DNA from: Mya arenaria
Taxonomy: Eukaryota > Mollusca > Bivalvia > Myida > Myidae
Assembly: GCF_026914265.1 (NCBI RefSeq)
Contig: NC_069126.1
Coordinates: 73,772,732-73,836,731, forward strand
DNA length: 64,000 nt
Direction of reading: 5' to 3'
Position 1 is the stretch's first letter, and every line of letters starts with the position of its first letter. Of the stretch, positions 1 through 10,930 are shown in pieces. The notes under the pieces were generated by a model. That model did not search any database and was not told where the DNA came from. It saw only the letters and a program-made list of their open reading frames with translations. Made by a program: the position numbers and the translations under genes.

Positions 1-397
1 GTGATGAATGTAGTATTGATCAAGGGGAAGTGAATACCCCATGTTTTTAAAATAGTTCTTAAAGTTGATATTTTCACTGTTGTTATTTCACTGATATTTT
101 CACTGACCATATTTCATCGAAAAGCACGAAAGAAGACTTAATAAATTGACACCTTTTTATTTAAAGAAAAAAAATTGAGCTTTACTAAATTATAGGCTTT
201 TCCGGCTAAGATAACTCCAGATTTGAGGAGAGGAAAATAAATCATTTTAGTCGTTACTTAATAAGCCAAAAGGATATATAAGACAATATTATATGCACAA
301 TGGAAACCACATCTGTTCTACAAATATCATGTTTTTAAAAGAAAATGGATTGAAAGGAATTTTACGGTAGATGTAATACCAGTATTCTATTTTTCAG

Positions 398-577
398 GTC
401 AATCTGGGTCTGTCCAGCAAGTCCTGATTCAGCCAAGCCCATCCCGCCCAACTTCAGCTGGGTCTGTAGGGGTCAGCCCCTCCACCCAGCCCCAGATTGC
501 CCCCAAACCTGCCACACTGGTCAGCAAGACGGGGGCCAGCCCACCACAGAGCCAACATCAGCAGATGTACTACCAGG
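398..577 (+). CDS. CIC: CIC exon 1 of window
   Basis: The exon follows a TTTTCAG acceptor and ends at CAG-G before GTAAGT. It starts with 2 bases of a split codon and ends with 1. It encodes a Ser/Pro/Gln-rich segment containing [18 protein letters not shown]. Its last seven bases form the start of a 30-bp tandem repeat that runs into the intron. Confidence 0.85.
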
Positions 578-3500
578 GTAAGTGCTTGATGCAGTTTTGA
601 TATAAGAGTAGATACTACATACAGAGTCAATACCAGGGTAATTGCTAGATACAGGGTCGATACCAGGGTACGTGTTAGATCCAGTGTCGATACCAGGGTA
701 AGTGCTACATGCAGTATCGACTAAATCCAGGGTTGAAGCCAGGTTAAGTGCTACATGCAGTATTGACTAAATCTTAACATAAAAACTGTACACCTGCCAG
801 TTTGAAAAAAAAGAAGAAATTTATCATACAATACACCAGATACAAAATTAATGGACCATACCAGATACAAATGTATCCATCAAAATGAGTGATTTTTAGC
901 ACAGGCACAACTGGAGGTAAATAGTACTTGTCTAGAAATAAATATATTATAATGGTATATAGCCAAAAGGAAACAAAGCCCGCACTTCTATTGCAGGAGT
1001 TATGAACCTAAAGAACCAGAGCTACGTGACAATGGCATCAGACATGAAGGGTGATATTGGGTACATTACAAGTCCTAACCTTCAGCCTAAACCACAGAAG
1101 GTCAAGGCTGCCATTGCTAGTATTCCTGTTGGCACAGAGAGCATGCAGAATCGTACCATACAACGTATGTTGAAATATATTCTCTTTTTCTAAAAAAATA
1201 TTGTTGTATTGTCATGGCCATATTGAAATTGCACTGTCTGTCCGTCCGTCCGTGTATCCGGCTCAATTTCTTTCTCTTGTATGGACAGATTTGAAAATAA
1301 CTTGCCACATGTGTTTCTTCCTTTAGAGTCAAGGACACATAGTGTTTGTTCATAATGGAATGCTGCACATAAGGACATAGAGTATAGGTGGTCTGGGATT
1401 TAACTTTTTCATGTACTGACCTTGTTCATAGGTCAATGTCACATTTGGCGGCATTCACCACATGCTGTGATAGCTCTTGTTAGTATATCAGTTTAAAAAG
1501 TATTCAAGATATTGCATGGAACTTACTCCACATGTGACAAGTGACAATTGCTCACATCTGTTGCTGTAATCAATGTCTTGTTTTGCTCAGTAATGAAAAC
1601 AAAAAGCTTGGTCGATTGTTTACTATTTCTTTCTTGCTTTCCATTTCTATATACAACTATTATTTTTGCTTTAGCAACTGGAATGACCAATCAAATGGCT
1701 TCTCCTGCTTCTCTGCTTTCTCCTGCAAGAACTTCTCCTTCTCGATCAATGAGAGAGCAGGGATTGGACCACAGGCCACAACGGCCTTCCCCATTGGTTC
1801 TCTCACCTGCACCTCAGTCAATTGGAAAACAACTTTCAGAAACCGCTGAAGATCAAAGGTCAGAAGAGCAGGAAATGTCACAACATGAGGCCCAAGAAGG
1901 GGCAGGCAGAGGATCCCAGAGGCCAGGCAGAGGGCAACGATACAAGGATTTTATTGCTGAAAATGGCATTAAATCATTCAAAAGAGACAGAAAGGTACAT
2001 TTTGTGTAAATTGAAATACATTTTATAGCAATAAAGAAGATAAAATATTATCATTATTTGTCAAGAACCATCTGGTATTCATAAAACATCATTTCCTAAC
2101 ATGCAATTTGTTGGTTTTGAAACTTGAATGATCAAATAAAGCAATGTTTACAATTTTTTAACATGAAAGTGTGTGTTTAAAATTTTGTTTATTTTTTAGA
2201 TATTAATTAAAATGTCAAATTGAAACTTGAATGCAGACAATATACAAGAGACGTGAGGTAAACTTGGTGTTTGACTTGTGTCTAATGTAAACAGTATTGT
2301 TATATAAGACATGTTACTCAGGTATTGCCATTAATTTCGAAAATTTTCTCTAAAATATGAAAGTTTTTGACTAACAAAACCAAAAGCTTTCACTATTTTC
2401 CTATTATTATGTTAACAAGAGCAGTCACAGACTGCCATATCCCCAGTATCAACTTGGCCTTTCGATAAAAGATACCAATGAACATTTACAAAGCACAATA
2501 ACTTTATTTTACTGCAGCCAGAGTTATTGTTACTGTTCACTGCATTTTGTCTCTATGGGAATCTATCTGTATCTGAAATAAGGAGTGAATACCTTAAAGA
2601 CTTTTAAAGTTATACCCAGGACTTTCTTTATGATAAAGACAAAAAATAAGTATGAATATTAAAGGGAAATAACTTAAAAATACTGCCACCAGAGTTATGG
2701 TTCCTGTGCACTGCACCTGTCTTCAGTAAGATCTATCTGTCTAAAAAGTTTGAAATCAATACCTCAAAATACATTTCAAATTATGCTCCGGACAAGAAAT
2801 AAGTATGAAAATAAACAAAGTTCAATAATTAAAAAAATATTCCAGCCAGAGTTATCCTCAGTGAGATCGTACTGTATAATTATGAAGTTTGATGTGAATA
2901 CCTGAAAGACTTCAGTTTTTGCTCCGGTAAAAAGATAAGTATGAAAACTGACAAAGGGCAATAACTAGGAAATATTACACCCAGAGAAATGGTTCCTGTG
3001 AGATGCACATTTCCTCAATGAGATCTATCTGTATATGAAGTTTGAAGTAAATGCCTCAAAGACTTTTGAAGTAATGTTCCGAACAGGATTGCCTGGACAC
3101 GCAACCCATTACTTAATTCCCTTTGCCTTTCGGTGGGGGAAAAGCGAAATAACTTGCTGTTATTTCTTATGAACTTCACATTTTAATAGTCAAATAATTA
3201 ATTTAACTTCAGTAATGATTAAAATTGTGACAATTAAAGTAACACCTTTGGAAGTTTCATCTAAAATTATGGACGATTTTTTTATTCATAGGACTCAGTT
3301 TTTAAGAATAAGCCCATTTTTGGGTTGAAAAGAGCTTATCGTAGCAGACTTTGATGAACTTGAACATTATGAATGGGACAGAGCATGTTAGGAAATGTGT
3401 TGAATTGAAGTAATATCAGCTTTCAACTGCCAGTGAAGTTTTATGAATGTATAATCATATCATCAAAAGAAAAGAAAAGTGTGACAGTCTTAAGCATCTC

Positions 3501-6500
3501 ATTCAATGAAAACAGAAGGGTGGCCATGCTGGTCTCCATGAGAGCAGAAGGGTGCCACCAAAAAAGGACAAAGCGAAGCACTAGTCTTTTCCATAATCCG
3601 TTAGCTAAAACCCTTCATGGTTGTAAATGGACAGGTGAAAGGAAGAAGGTTGTTGGTACCGTTTAATACAGCAGCAAATGTGAAATGTCGCTTACACCTT
3701 AACAATATGTTTTCTTTCAGGTTTACTCAAGCAAATCCAGCACACAGGGAGACTCCGGTGATGATAAGAGTGCACCCACATCAACAGAATATACAAGCAC
3801 TTCTGTGACCCAGATCACCGTTACTGGGCCTGAGGAATCTGAGTCACATGATGGCTTTATGCTCTCTCCACCCCCATCTGTAAGCACATATTCTTGATGA
3901 TTTCTTTTAATTAATGTTTGGTCTTTAGATTTCCTAGCCAGGAGCGATTAGTAGTGATGGGCCGATTATTGGCGTTAGTCGATTAATTGTGGCTGTTGGC
4001 TGAAAACATCGATCGAAAAAGACCCTATGCTGGTGTCACAATCTAATAATGTGAGTTTTAATTATTCTGTTGGCATCGTTTTTTTGTAGGTACAAACTAT
4101 ATAAATAGTTCTCTTCTTTATTTTATTTGATTCTTAGGCCATAATTATGATTTTATTTACCAGTTCCTACTACCTAGATGCGAAATGCATTATTAGCCTC
4201 ATGGGAAAATTAATCTCATAATATTGGTTTTACTTCTCTGTGGACAAAAATATATGCTGGGGTATGGAGATAGTGCTGGTTTCTTTGTCACGGCAATCAA
4301 CATTTTCGTAAGTATAATAAAAATAATATAAACAAAATAATGTGCTGATCTTGTTATTAGTGATGGGAATCGGTTCCAGCTTTACTATCGATGATCGGTT
4401 CCACTCAAGTAACCGATTATCGATAGTACAATCGGTTGGACCATTTCTGACTATACCTTAAATGTAGTAGTATTTTGTACAACAAGTTAATAACTCATAA
4501 TCATATTAAACTAAGCTTATGTTATACATGTAAATGTACCATGTTTGTAGTATTTGTTTTTATTACTATGAGCCAAATAAATACTGTAATAATCAAACTG
4601 CTTCACTCTACAGTCTGAGTTTTATGTTGCATCAAAGTCTTAGTCTCGGATTGTAGACTGTCATATAGTACAACTGTCATGCCTTGTTTACCCAAGTAGT
4701 TTGTTGACAACACCAAATGCAAACATATGCATTAAATCAGTTACATATCAAGATTTTCTTTGGTAGGTGGGCCTGGCTTTTTTTTGTTGAAGCCAAAGTC
4801 AGTCCATACTCTCGATCTGGCTTTGCCCCCAGGATAGGGAAATATTTCGTCTTCGAGATTTGGGGCTTGGTCAGCCATATTGTTTAACAATAAGAAATGA
4901 ACAGCTCCATATGTATAATTGAAGCAAAAGAAAATAGGCAGTAATGAACGGAAGGTAAAGGATGAATCTCTAACGCAGTGATGTCCCCTGGCGAGCTGAA
5001 AACGAAGACGAAAAGCAACTCTGGTTGAACCGATGATCGATTATGACCATATACAATCGATTGTCGCCGACTTCTTGGGCAACCAATCGATTTTCTATTA
5101 TAATCCATCATCGGAACATCACTAGTTGTTATAAAGGTCTTGTTTGAGAAATTATTGCCAGGACTTTAGAAAAGTGTCCTTTCGTTATGTCCTCTGTTTA
5201 GGACACAGTAACAGTTGGAATATCCCATGTTATGTTTTCAAGTTCTCTCCCTTGGTTAACTGAGAAAAACAAATGAGTGTTGACATTGGCTTGTTTACGT
5301 TTTCCAGGCTGGGGAGCGTGTAAAACACAAGCCCCCACCTCTTCCGTCGCCTGTGTCTCTCAATGTACCCAGTCCCCTACCATCGCCAGGTGTAAGCAGT
5401 CCACGGAAAACACTCTTCAAGAAAAATATAGACGACGGCATGGACAAGTAATTGGCTGAATTGTTTTAAAATAAGTTTTTTAGCATAATGGGTATTTAAC
5501 TGCATAAATAGATATAGATTTATCTAATGATAGAAATATAGTGACAGTGATTTTTTTGGTGCAATTTACTGCCAAATTTTATAATTGTGTCCCAATTTGA
5601 TAAATGCTGATTACTTTAATGAATAATAAAGCAATGAATTTCTTGAAATATAAACAAAATCTTGACAAGACTTACTCTTTCACAGCATAATGAATGCATT
5701 AAAAAGTTAAAACATGTATATTTGCCATTATATTAGCTGTTTTGGCCTGATTTTGTATTTTTCCCAAAGTCGACTTTTTTTCCCAATTTGCAAGGCACAG
5801 GCAGTATAAATAATTCCAAAAAAAATCACTGATTGTAGTACTGCTTTTCAAAATAGAATTTTCAAGTTTTTTGAAATTTGATTTTGAAATTATGATGACC
5901 ATGCATACTGTTACTTGTCAAAATGCTAAGTAACCAATCTAGTACACTGATAACACTTAAGTATATGTACCGGTATTCTGGTGGTTAGTTGTGGTGGCCA
6001 GTTGGTCTGTACAAAGGCCAGTTAGTCAGTTTAGTGGTCAAAATGTTATAGCCAAAACTTTTATAAGTTTCAGCAATATTACTTTGAAACCTTTTACACA
6101 TTATCACTATACATTGACATTGGTTATTTTGGTAACAGTGACATCATGGTTATTTTGGTAACAGTCAAAACTGTTGTCTTGAGGTGGCGGTGATGACATC
6201 TGAACTGTTACACTTGGCCGATAACCATGAATTGAGTGTTTTATTACCTGATCAAAAGTTTATATGAACAAATAATGAAAAAACTGTTCTATTATCTGAT
6301 CAAAATTTTGTCTAAACAAAGTGTTAAAAACATTAAAAAAATGTTAATGATATGCCATCTTTTAATATAATTTGGAACTTACAGTGATGTCATAGTGCCA
6401 AAAGGTAACGGTACAAACTGCTGACCAGGGAATAGTTCAATCCAGGACAAATTGATAGCTTTCATATAAAACAGCAAAAAAGACAGATTTTTATTTATGT

Positions 6501-8766
6501 AACACATCCAGTAATAATCGTAACTATTCTGCTACTAATGCATGGCATATTACAGCCAGGCATGGCCTTCATCTCCATTTATAGTTAAAATGGTACAATT
6601 TCTACAATATTATATATCTTTTTATATTGTTTACTAAACACAATTTCCCCACAGGGTGCTAGATGATGTGAACTTTGAAGAGCGATTCTCAAAACTGCCC
6701 CAGTTTAACCCAGAGACATCAGATTCCAGCACCCCTCTACCACAGAGTCCAAGGGGCCTCATTGTCAGTTATAAGAAGAGACGGACCAACAAAATATCAT
6801 CTTTAGGTAAGGCAGGTTGGAAAAATTAATGTGGTTGTGTTACAGTTGTGGCATAAGCACCCTTTGTATTCTCTAATTAAACTGACTTTTGTCACTATAA
6901 TTTCATTTGTCTCAAGGTATTGAGCAAAATTCACATTTTGATAAAAAATATTGTATATAAATAAATACCAAAAAAACAACAGTTCTTATATTCTGAAAAT
7001 AGGAATGTTTCCATAGATATTTGAATCTTAGTAAAAATTAATGTATGTGAATTTTTTCTTTTTAAACTCAATATTTTTTATGTTTAAGCCAAGCAGGATG
7101 GTGGAGAAGACCAGTTATCGGACAATCCCCCTACCCCACAGACCAACTCACATCCTCCCACCCCTCATACACACTCTCATCCACACACCCCCCATACACA
7201 CTCACATCCCCCCACCCCCCATGGGCACTCTCACACACCCACCCCAAAAACACCCCGCAGTGCAAGATTCGAGGATAACCAGTTCTTTGGGAAGACATTT
7301 AGTCTCGACACGCTAGCTGATGCAGCTATTTCTAGACCAGGTAATTTTCAAATATTAACATTTAAAAAAATTGATGCTTGTATCAATTGAGAATTGTTTT
7401 TTGTTCATGAACCTACATGTAGGTGTAACTTGTTCATGTACTTAAAAAGATTATTAATTTCAATTTTAATTATTTTCCTCTGGTATACCTTTTGCTTGTA
7501 ATGACACATTTTATTTGATAAGTACACTGGTATCTTGCTATTCTGTGCAGCTATTTTGATTAAGATACAGTGCATTATCTAATTTATACACAACTTCTCC
7601 CACACAGGACTTGGCACTGCACTCCCAAGTGGTACAGGAATCCCCAGTGGGACAAGCCTTCCAAGCGGTGCTGGCCTTACTGGAGGTACCCCTGGAATGA
7701 CGGTCACTCCAGGCCTTCTATTAGGAGCGGGCCTCAGTAATTCTGAAATGTTTGGGGAAGGAGACCTAAACTCGCCTCGCACCCCCAAAACCCCTAGTTC
7801 CCCGAGCCAGTTTTCCTCCCTTCGGAGAATACTGGACCAGCGGCGTAACCTGGTGATGCAGCTGTTTGAAGAACATGGGCTCTTTCCTTCTGGTATGTCT
7901 GTGTGAAATATCCCTGTAGATGTTTCTCTTTTCAGTTCATTTTCGTTATTTTTTTGCCACTCTTAATTGTTTTGTTGATTTTAAATCAGGGCTCTAGATG
8001 ATGGTAGTTATTGTGTATTTTACTCATAAATTTAAAGAAATGAAATATTTAGGGGACTCATATACTGATTAAAATTTAGAGGTACTCAGTGATTTTGTGT
8101 TATTTCTTTAAGAAAATTTATTTTACTTACACCAAAATACTCAATAATTTTGTTTAATTATTATTCTGAGCAATTTTCATTGAATTAATTCCAAACCTCA
8201 TTTGGAGCCTTTTTTATTAGATGCATGGCACATAATTTTGCAAATAACATTATAGAAAAAAACAACAACAGATTATTATATTTCTATTTAAATTTTTTTT
8301 GCATTAAAAGGGAAACCATCAAGATGATGGTCAGTATTAATTAAAGACTCCCTTTTGATATGCAGTTGAATTTATAGTTAACAAAACTTCGTCTAGTACA
8401 TTCAGATGTTATTCTACTTAAACAGCTGAGCTTTGCTAGATATATACCCGGTAAACAATTTTTTATCCTGTATTGCTTTCAGACTGATGGGTAACATAAT
8501 TCTTAATAAAAGCCTTTTCCCTTATAGCACAAGCGACTACTGCTTTCCAAGAGAGATACAAAGATTTCTTCCCAAACAAGCAATGTCTCCAGCTAAAGAT
8601 TCGGGAGGTTCGCCAGAAAATGATGGCCCAGTCTGCTGCACAAGAAGCAGCTAATCTCAGTCATCCAGGTGATAGGAACAACGGACCTGACACTCCTGGA
8701 GCCAGTCAACGCGAGGGGGCTGGACAGAACAATGGCGATGGCGACCAGTCTAATGATAAAAATTAA
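398..8766 (+). CDS. CIC: Capicua transcriptional repressor, C-terminal part (nine exons, 5' end outside window)
   Basis: Capicua is a nuclear HMG-box repressor that keeps receptor-tyrosine-kinase target genes off until ERK relieves it. Coding exons are 398-577, 997-1164, 1675-1994, 3721-3879, 5308-5447, 6655-6806, 7089-7340, 7608-7892 and 8528-8766. All have GT-AG borders and phases that join without a stop, giving about 631 residues. The family signature is at the end: the C1 motif with [20 protein letters not shown] (exon 8) continuing into [20 protein letters not shown] (exon 9). A second conserved block, [18 protein letters not shown] followed by a basic SYKKRR patch, spans exons 5-6. The rest is Ser/Pro/Gln-rich, with a His-Thr-Pro repeat in exon 7. 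The HMG box is not here and must lie upstream. C1 is known to assist HMG-box DNA binding in this family. Family assignment is firm; exact borders are hand predictions. Confidence 0.93.
571..765. repeat. 30-bp tandem repeat overlapping the CIC exon 1 splice donor
   Basis: Units start at 571, 601, 631, 661 and 691, with a sixth decayed unit after 720. The consensus is TACCAGGGTAAGTGCTAGAT plus ten bases. Bases 571-577 are coding. Each good copy repeats the donor as GGTAAGT, GGTAATT, GGTACGT or GGTAAGT. Confidence 0.8.
997..1164 (+). CDS. CIC: CIC exon 2 of window
   Basis: Acceptor TTGCAG, donor C-GTATGT. It encodes a segment with [20 protein letters not shown] and continues the reading frame on both sides. 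Confidence 0.82.
1675..1994 (+). CDS. CIC: CIC exon 3 of window
   Basis: Acceptor GCTTTAG, donor AAG-GTACAT, phase 0 at the end. It encodes a Ser/Pro-rich then charged segment ending in the basic stretch [15 protein letters not shown]. Confidence 0.8.
2430..3110. repeat. Degenerate dispersed repeat in CIC intron, about four units
   Basis: Similar blocks recur near 2518, 2687, 2845 and 2978. Each has a core like CCAGAGTTATGGTTCCTGTG, then GATCTATCTGTAT, AAGTTTGAAGT and AATACCTCAAAGACTTT. They are old and diverged. No coding potential or clear transposon ends were seen. Confidence 0.6.
3721..3879 (+). CDS. CIC: CIC exon 4 of window
   Basis: Acceptor TTTCTTTCAG, donor TCT-GTAAGC, 53 complete codons. 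It encodes an acidic/Ser/Thr stretch ending [18 protein letters not shown]. Confidence 0.83.
3952..4025. mobile_element. Possible truncated hAT-like end
   Basis: TAGTGATGGGCCGATTATTG resembles the left terminus of the 4358-5124 element and is followed by several ATCGATC/TCGATTA motifs. No matching right end or target duplication was found. Confidence 0.4.
4358..5124. mobile_element. Non-autonomous hAT-like element in CIC intron
   Basis: The left end reads TAGTGATGGGAATCGG and the right end CGGAACATCACTA, giving imperfect inverted termini TAGTGATG. The flanks are cTTGTTAT (4350-4357) and gTTGTTAT (5125-5132). This matches 7 of 8 bases and has the 8-bp target duplication length typical of hAT. 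Subterminal zones are rich in ATCGATT/CCGATGATCG motifs. No transposase is encoded. Confidence 0.72.
5308..5447 (+). CDS. CIC: CIC exon 5 of window
   Basis: Acceptor TTTTCCAG, donor AA-GTAATT. It is Pro-rich and ends in [18 protein letters not shown], the start of a conserved CIC block completed by the next exon. Confidence 0.88.
6655..6806 (+). CDS. CIC: CIC exon 6 of window
   Basis: Acceptor CCCCACAG, donor G-GTAAGG. It encodes [20 protein letters not shown] and then [15 protein letters not shown], closely matching the conserved segment before C1 in animal CIC proteins. Confidence 0.92.
7089..7340 (+). CDS. CIC: CIC exon 7 of window (His/Thr/Pro repeat)
   Basis: The acceptor TTTAAG at 7088 is chosen because it keeps the frame to [17 protein letters not shown]; a later AG would put a stop in frame. 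The middle is a low-complexity [10 protein letters not shown] repeat, then [19 protein letters not shown]. The donor is G-GTAATT. Confidence 0.8.
7608..7892 (+). CDS. CIC: CIC exon 8 of window, first half of C1 motif
   Basis: Acceptor CCACACAG, donor G-GTATGT. A Gly/Thr/Pro-rich stretch precedes [16 protein letters not shown] and the first half of C1, [20 protein letters not shown]. Confidence 0.92.
8528..8766 (+). CDS. CIC: CIC terminal coding exon, second half of C1 and stop
   Basis: Acceptor CTTATAG. It encodes [20 protein letters not shown], continues to the [15 protein letters not shown] helix, then a short Asn/Gly/Asp-rich tail ending at TAA (8764-8766). Confidence 0.93.
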
Positions 8767-9983
8767 CTGAATGGCGTAATAATACCAGTGAGATGGACAG
8801 AACAGCAAAACTCGGTGATATAAACTCGGTGAATGACAAATGAGAGGTTCTAATGAATTGCAAAACTGTTAACCAGTCTATAGAGAAATTTGTTTACCAG
8901 TCTTAGAAGATTACTGTTAACAAGTCTGAAGAGAATTATGCCACCAGTCTAAGGTGGATTCTTAAGAGAACTCAGTTTAAGGATAATTTTACTGCATTAA
9001 AAAATACAAGGAGTGTTGCAAAGCAGCTTGAATGGTTTCCATTTAAATGTAAAAATTAGTATATGTTAATGCCAAGATGTAAGCGAAGATGAAATTGGTC
9101 TTACCAAAATGATGATGTTAGTTTGTTGAAATGAATGAAACTGAAAAATGGGCTTATTAGTAACATTGATACCATTCATCATAGGTTTTGGATGCTCATC
9201 AGTTTTGTGACATTATATATTTAATACATTACAATGTCTGGTGCATTGCATTTAAGAGGTTATTTCAAGTAAGATGACAGAAAATCCAATTCTTCATTTT
9301 TAAGAATTCATAAGACCATTGAATTTTTTTACTAATTCTGAACATGAACACGGTTTCCGTCTGATGTCCGATTTAAAATCAATAATTCCGGTACAGACAT
9401 AAAAGACCTGTATCTTGGATAAGCAGTAGAATATATTATTATGGACATAGGATGGCCTTTAAGTTCTTATTGTGCTATTAAAGTTATGTTCTGACTTACT
9501 TGTACCACCTAACTTGTGCTAACGACAAAATGAATTTCGTTAAAAGTAACATAAAAATTATTGACTTATAATAGCAGAACTTTGGTTTAACTGAAATTGT
9601 TGGCAAAACTATTTTTATTGCTCGGAGATATTTTTTCCCATTTAATACATGATCTCATACAATTCAGGTTGTTATTTTTCTTCTTCTGTCATTTACCACA
9701 TCCCTATCATCGAATGTTGTATTGAATCTTACAATTGAAATCATGTGAATTTTGATGTACAATGTATATACATGTATATTGTGCTTGTGTACTCTTCTGG
9801 CATACATGTTGTTTATTGTGGAATATTTTAATCTCGTTTGTTTTCCAAGATATAAAGACGAGGTATTGTCATAGTCTTGGAATCATTGGTGTTGTCTATA
9901 TCCTGGATAAGAGAACCTTTAACCTTGGCGATAACTCAAAATATTTTCATGATATTCAAATGTATCTTTATATAAAAACAAAA

Positions 9984-10805
9984 CACACTTGTAAAGCAAC
10001 TCCCCTTACAAGATGCATGTGTGAAGCAACTCCCGTAACAAAATGCATGTGTAAAGCAACTCCCGTAACAAAATGCATGTGTAAAGCAACTCCAACTCCC
10101 GTAACAAAATGCATGTGTAAAGCAACTCCCGTAACAAGATGCATGTGTAAAGCAACTCCCGTTACAAGATGCATGTGTAAAGCAACTCCCGTAACAAGAT
10201 GCATGTGTTAAGCAACTCCCGTAACAAAATGCATGTGTAAAGCAACTCCCGTTACAAAATGCATGTGTAAAGCAACTCCCGTAACAAAATGCATGTGTAA
10301 AGCAACTCCCGTTACAAAATGCATGTGTAAAGCAACTCCCGTTACAAAATGCATGTGTAAAGCAACTCCCGTTACAAGATGCATGTGTAAAGCAACTCCC
10401 GTTACAAAATGCATGTGTAAAGCAACTCCCGTTACAAAATGCATGTGTTAAGCAACTCCCGTTACAAGATGCATGTGTAAAGCAACTCCCGTTACAAAAT
10501 GCATGTGTAAAGCAACTCCCGTTACAAGATGCATGTGTAAAGCAACTCCCGTTACAAAATGCATGTGTAAAGCAACTCCCGTAACAAGATGCATGTGTAA
10601 AGCAACTCCCGTTACAAGATGCATGTGTTAAGCAACTCCCGTAACAAAATGCATGTGTAAAGCAACCCCCGTTACAAGATGCATGTGTAAAGCAACTCCT
10701 GTAACAAAATGCATGTGTAAAGCAACTCCCGTTACAAGATGCATGTGTAAAGCAACTCCTGTAACAATGCATGTGTAAAGCAACTCCGGTAACAAAGCAC
10801 ACATG
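9984..10805. repeat. 30-bp minisatellite, about 27 copies
   Basis: The unit is ATGCATGTGTAAAGCAACTC plus CCGTTACAAA. Variants alternate GTAAC/GTTAC and AAAAT/AAGAT. Because 30 is a multiple of 3, frames stay open for up to 288 codons on the minus strand. That is an effect of the period, not evidence of a gene. Confidence 0.95.
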
Positions 10806-10907
10806 TATAACAACCTCTGTAATTCTGGTTTGAATAATTGTTAAGTTATGCCCCTTTATTGACTGAGAACAACGGATGAGCTCTTGTTCTAGATTTGGGA
10901 CATATAA

Positions 10908-10913
10908 AATAAA
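10908..10913 (+). terminator. CIC: Candidate CIC polyadenylation signal
   Basis: AATAAA is followed within 20 bases by a T-rich element. It is the first such hexamer after the CIC stop. Confidence 0.4.
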
Positions 10914-10930
10914 ACGGCCTTGTTTTTATT

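Larger units (their letters stand above)
8767..10930 (+). other. CIC: Probable CIC 3' UTR
   Basis: This AT-rich non-coding stretch follows the stop. The first AATAAA I see after the stop is at 10908-10913, followed by a T-rich tract, so the 30-bp minisatellite would lie inside the UTR. The end is inferred; a later AATAAA near 11667 is an alternative. Confidence 0.45.

Noticed and set aside
7088..7096. Alternative acceptor for CIC exon 7 at 7096
   Set aside because: With the one carried base it would read into TAA before the exon end. The 7088 acceptor keeps the frame to the next exon.
9936..10802. 288-codon minus-strand open frame with a GSCFTHAFCN repeat
   Set aside because: It is the 30-bp minisatellite read in a frame that the period keeps open. 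Other frames on both strands are equally open and there is no splice or start context.
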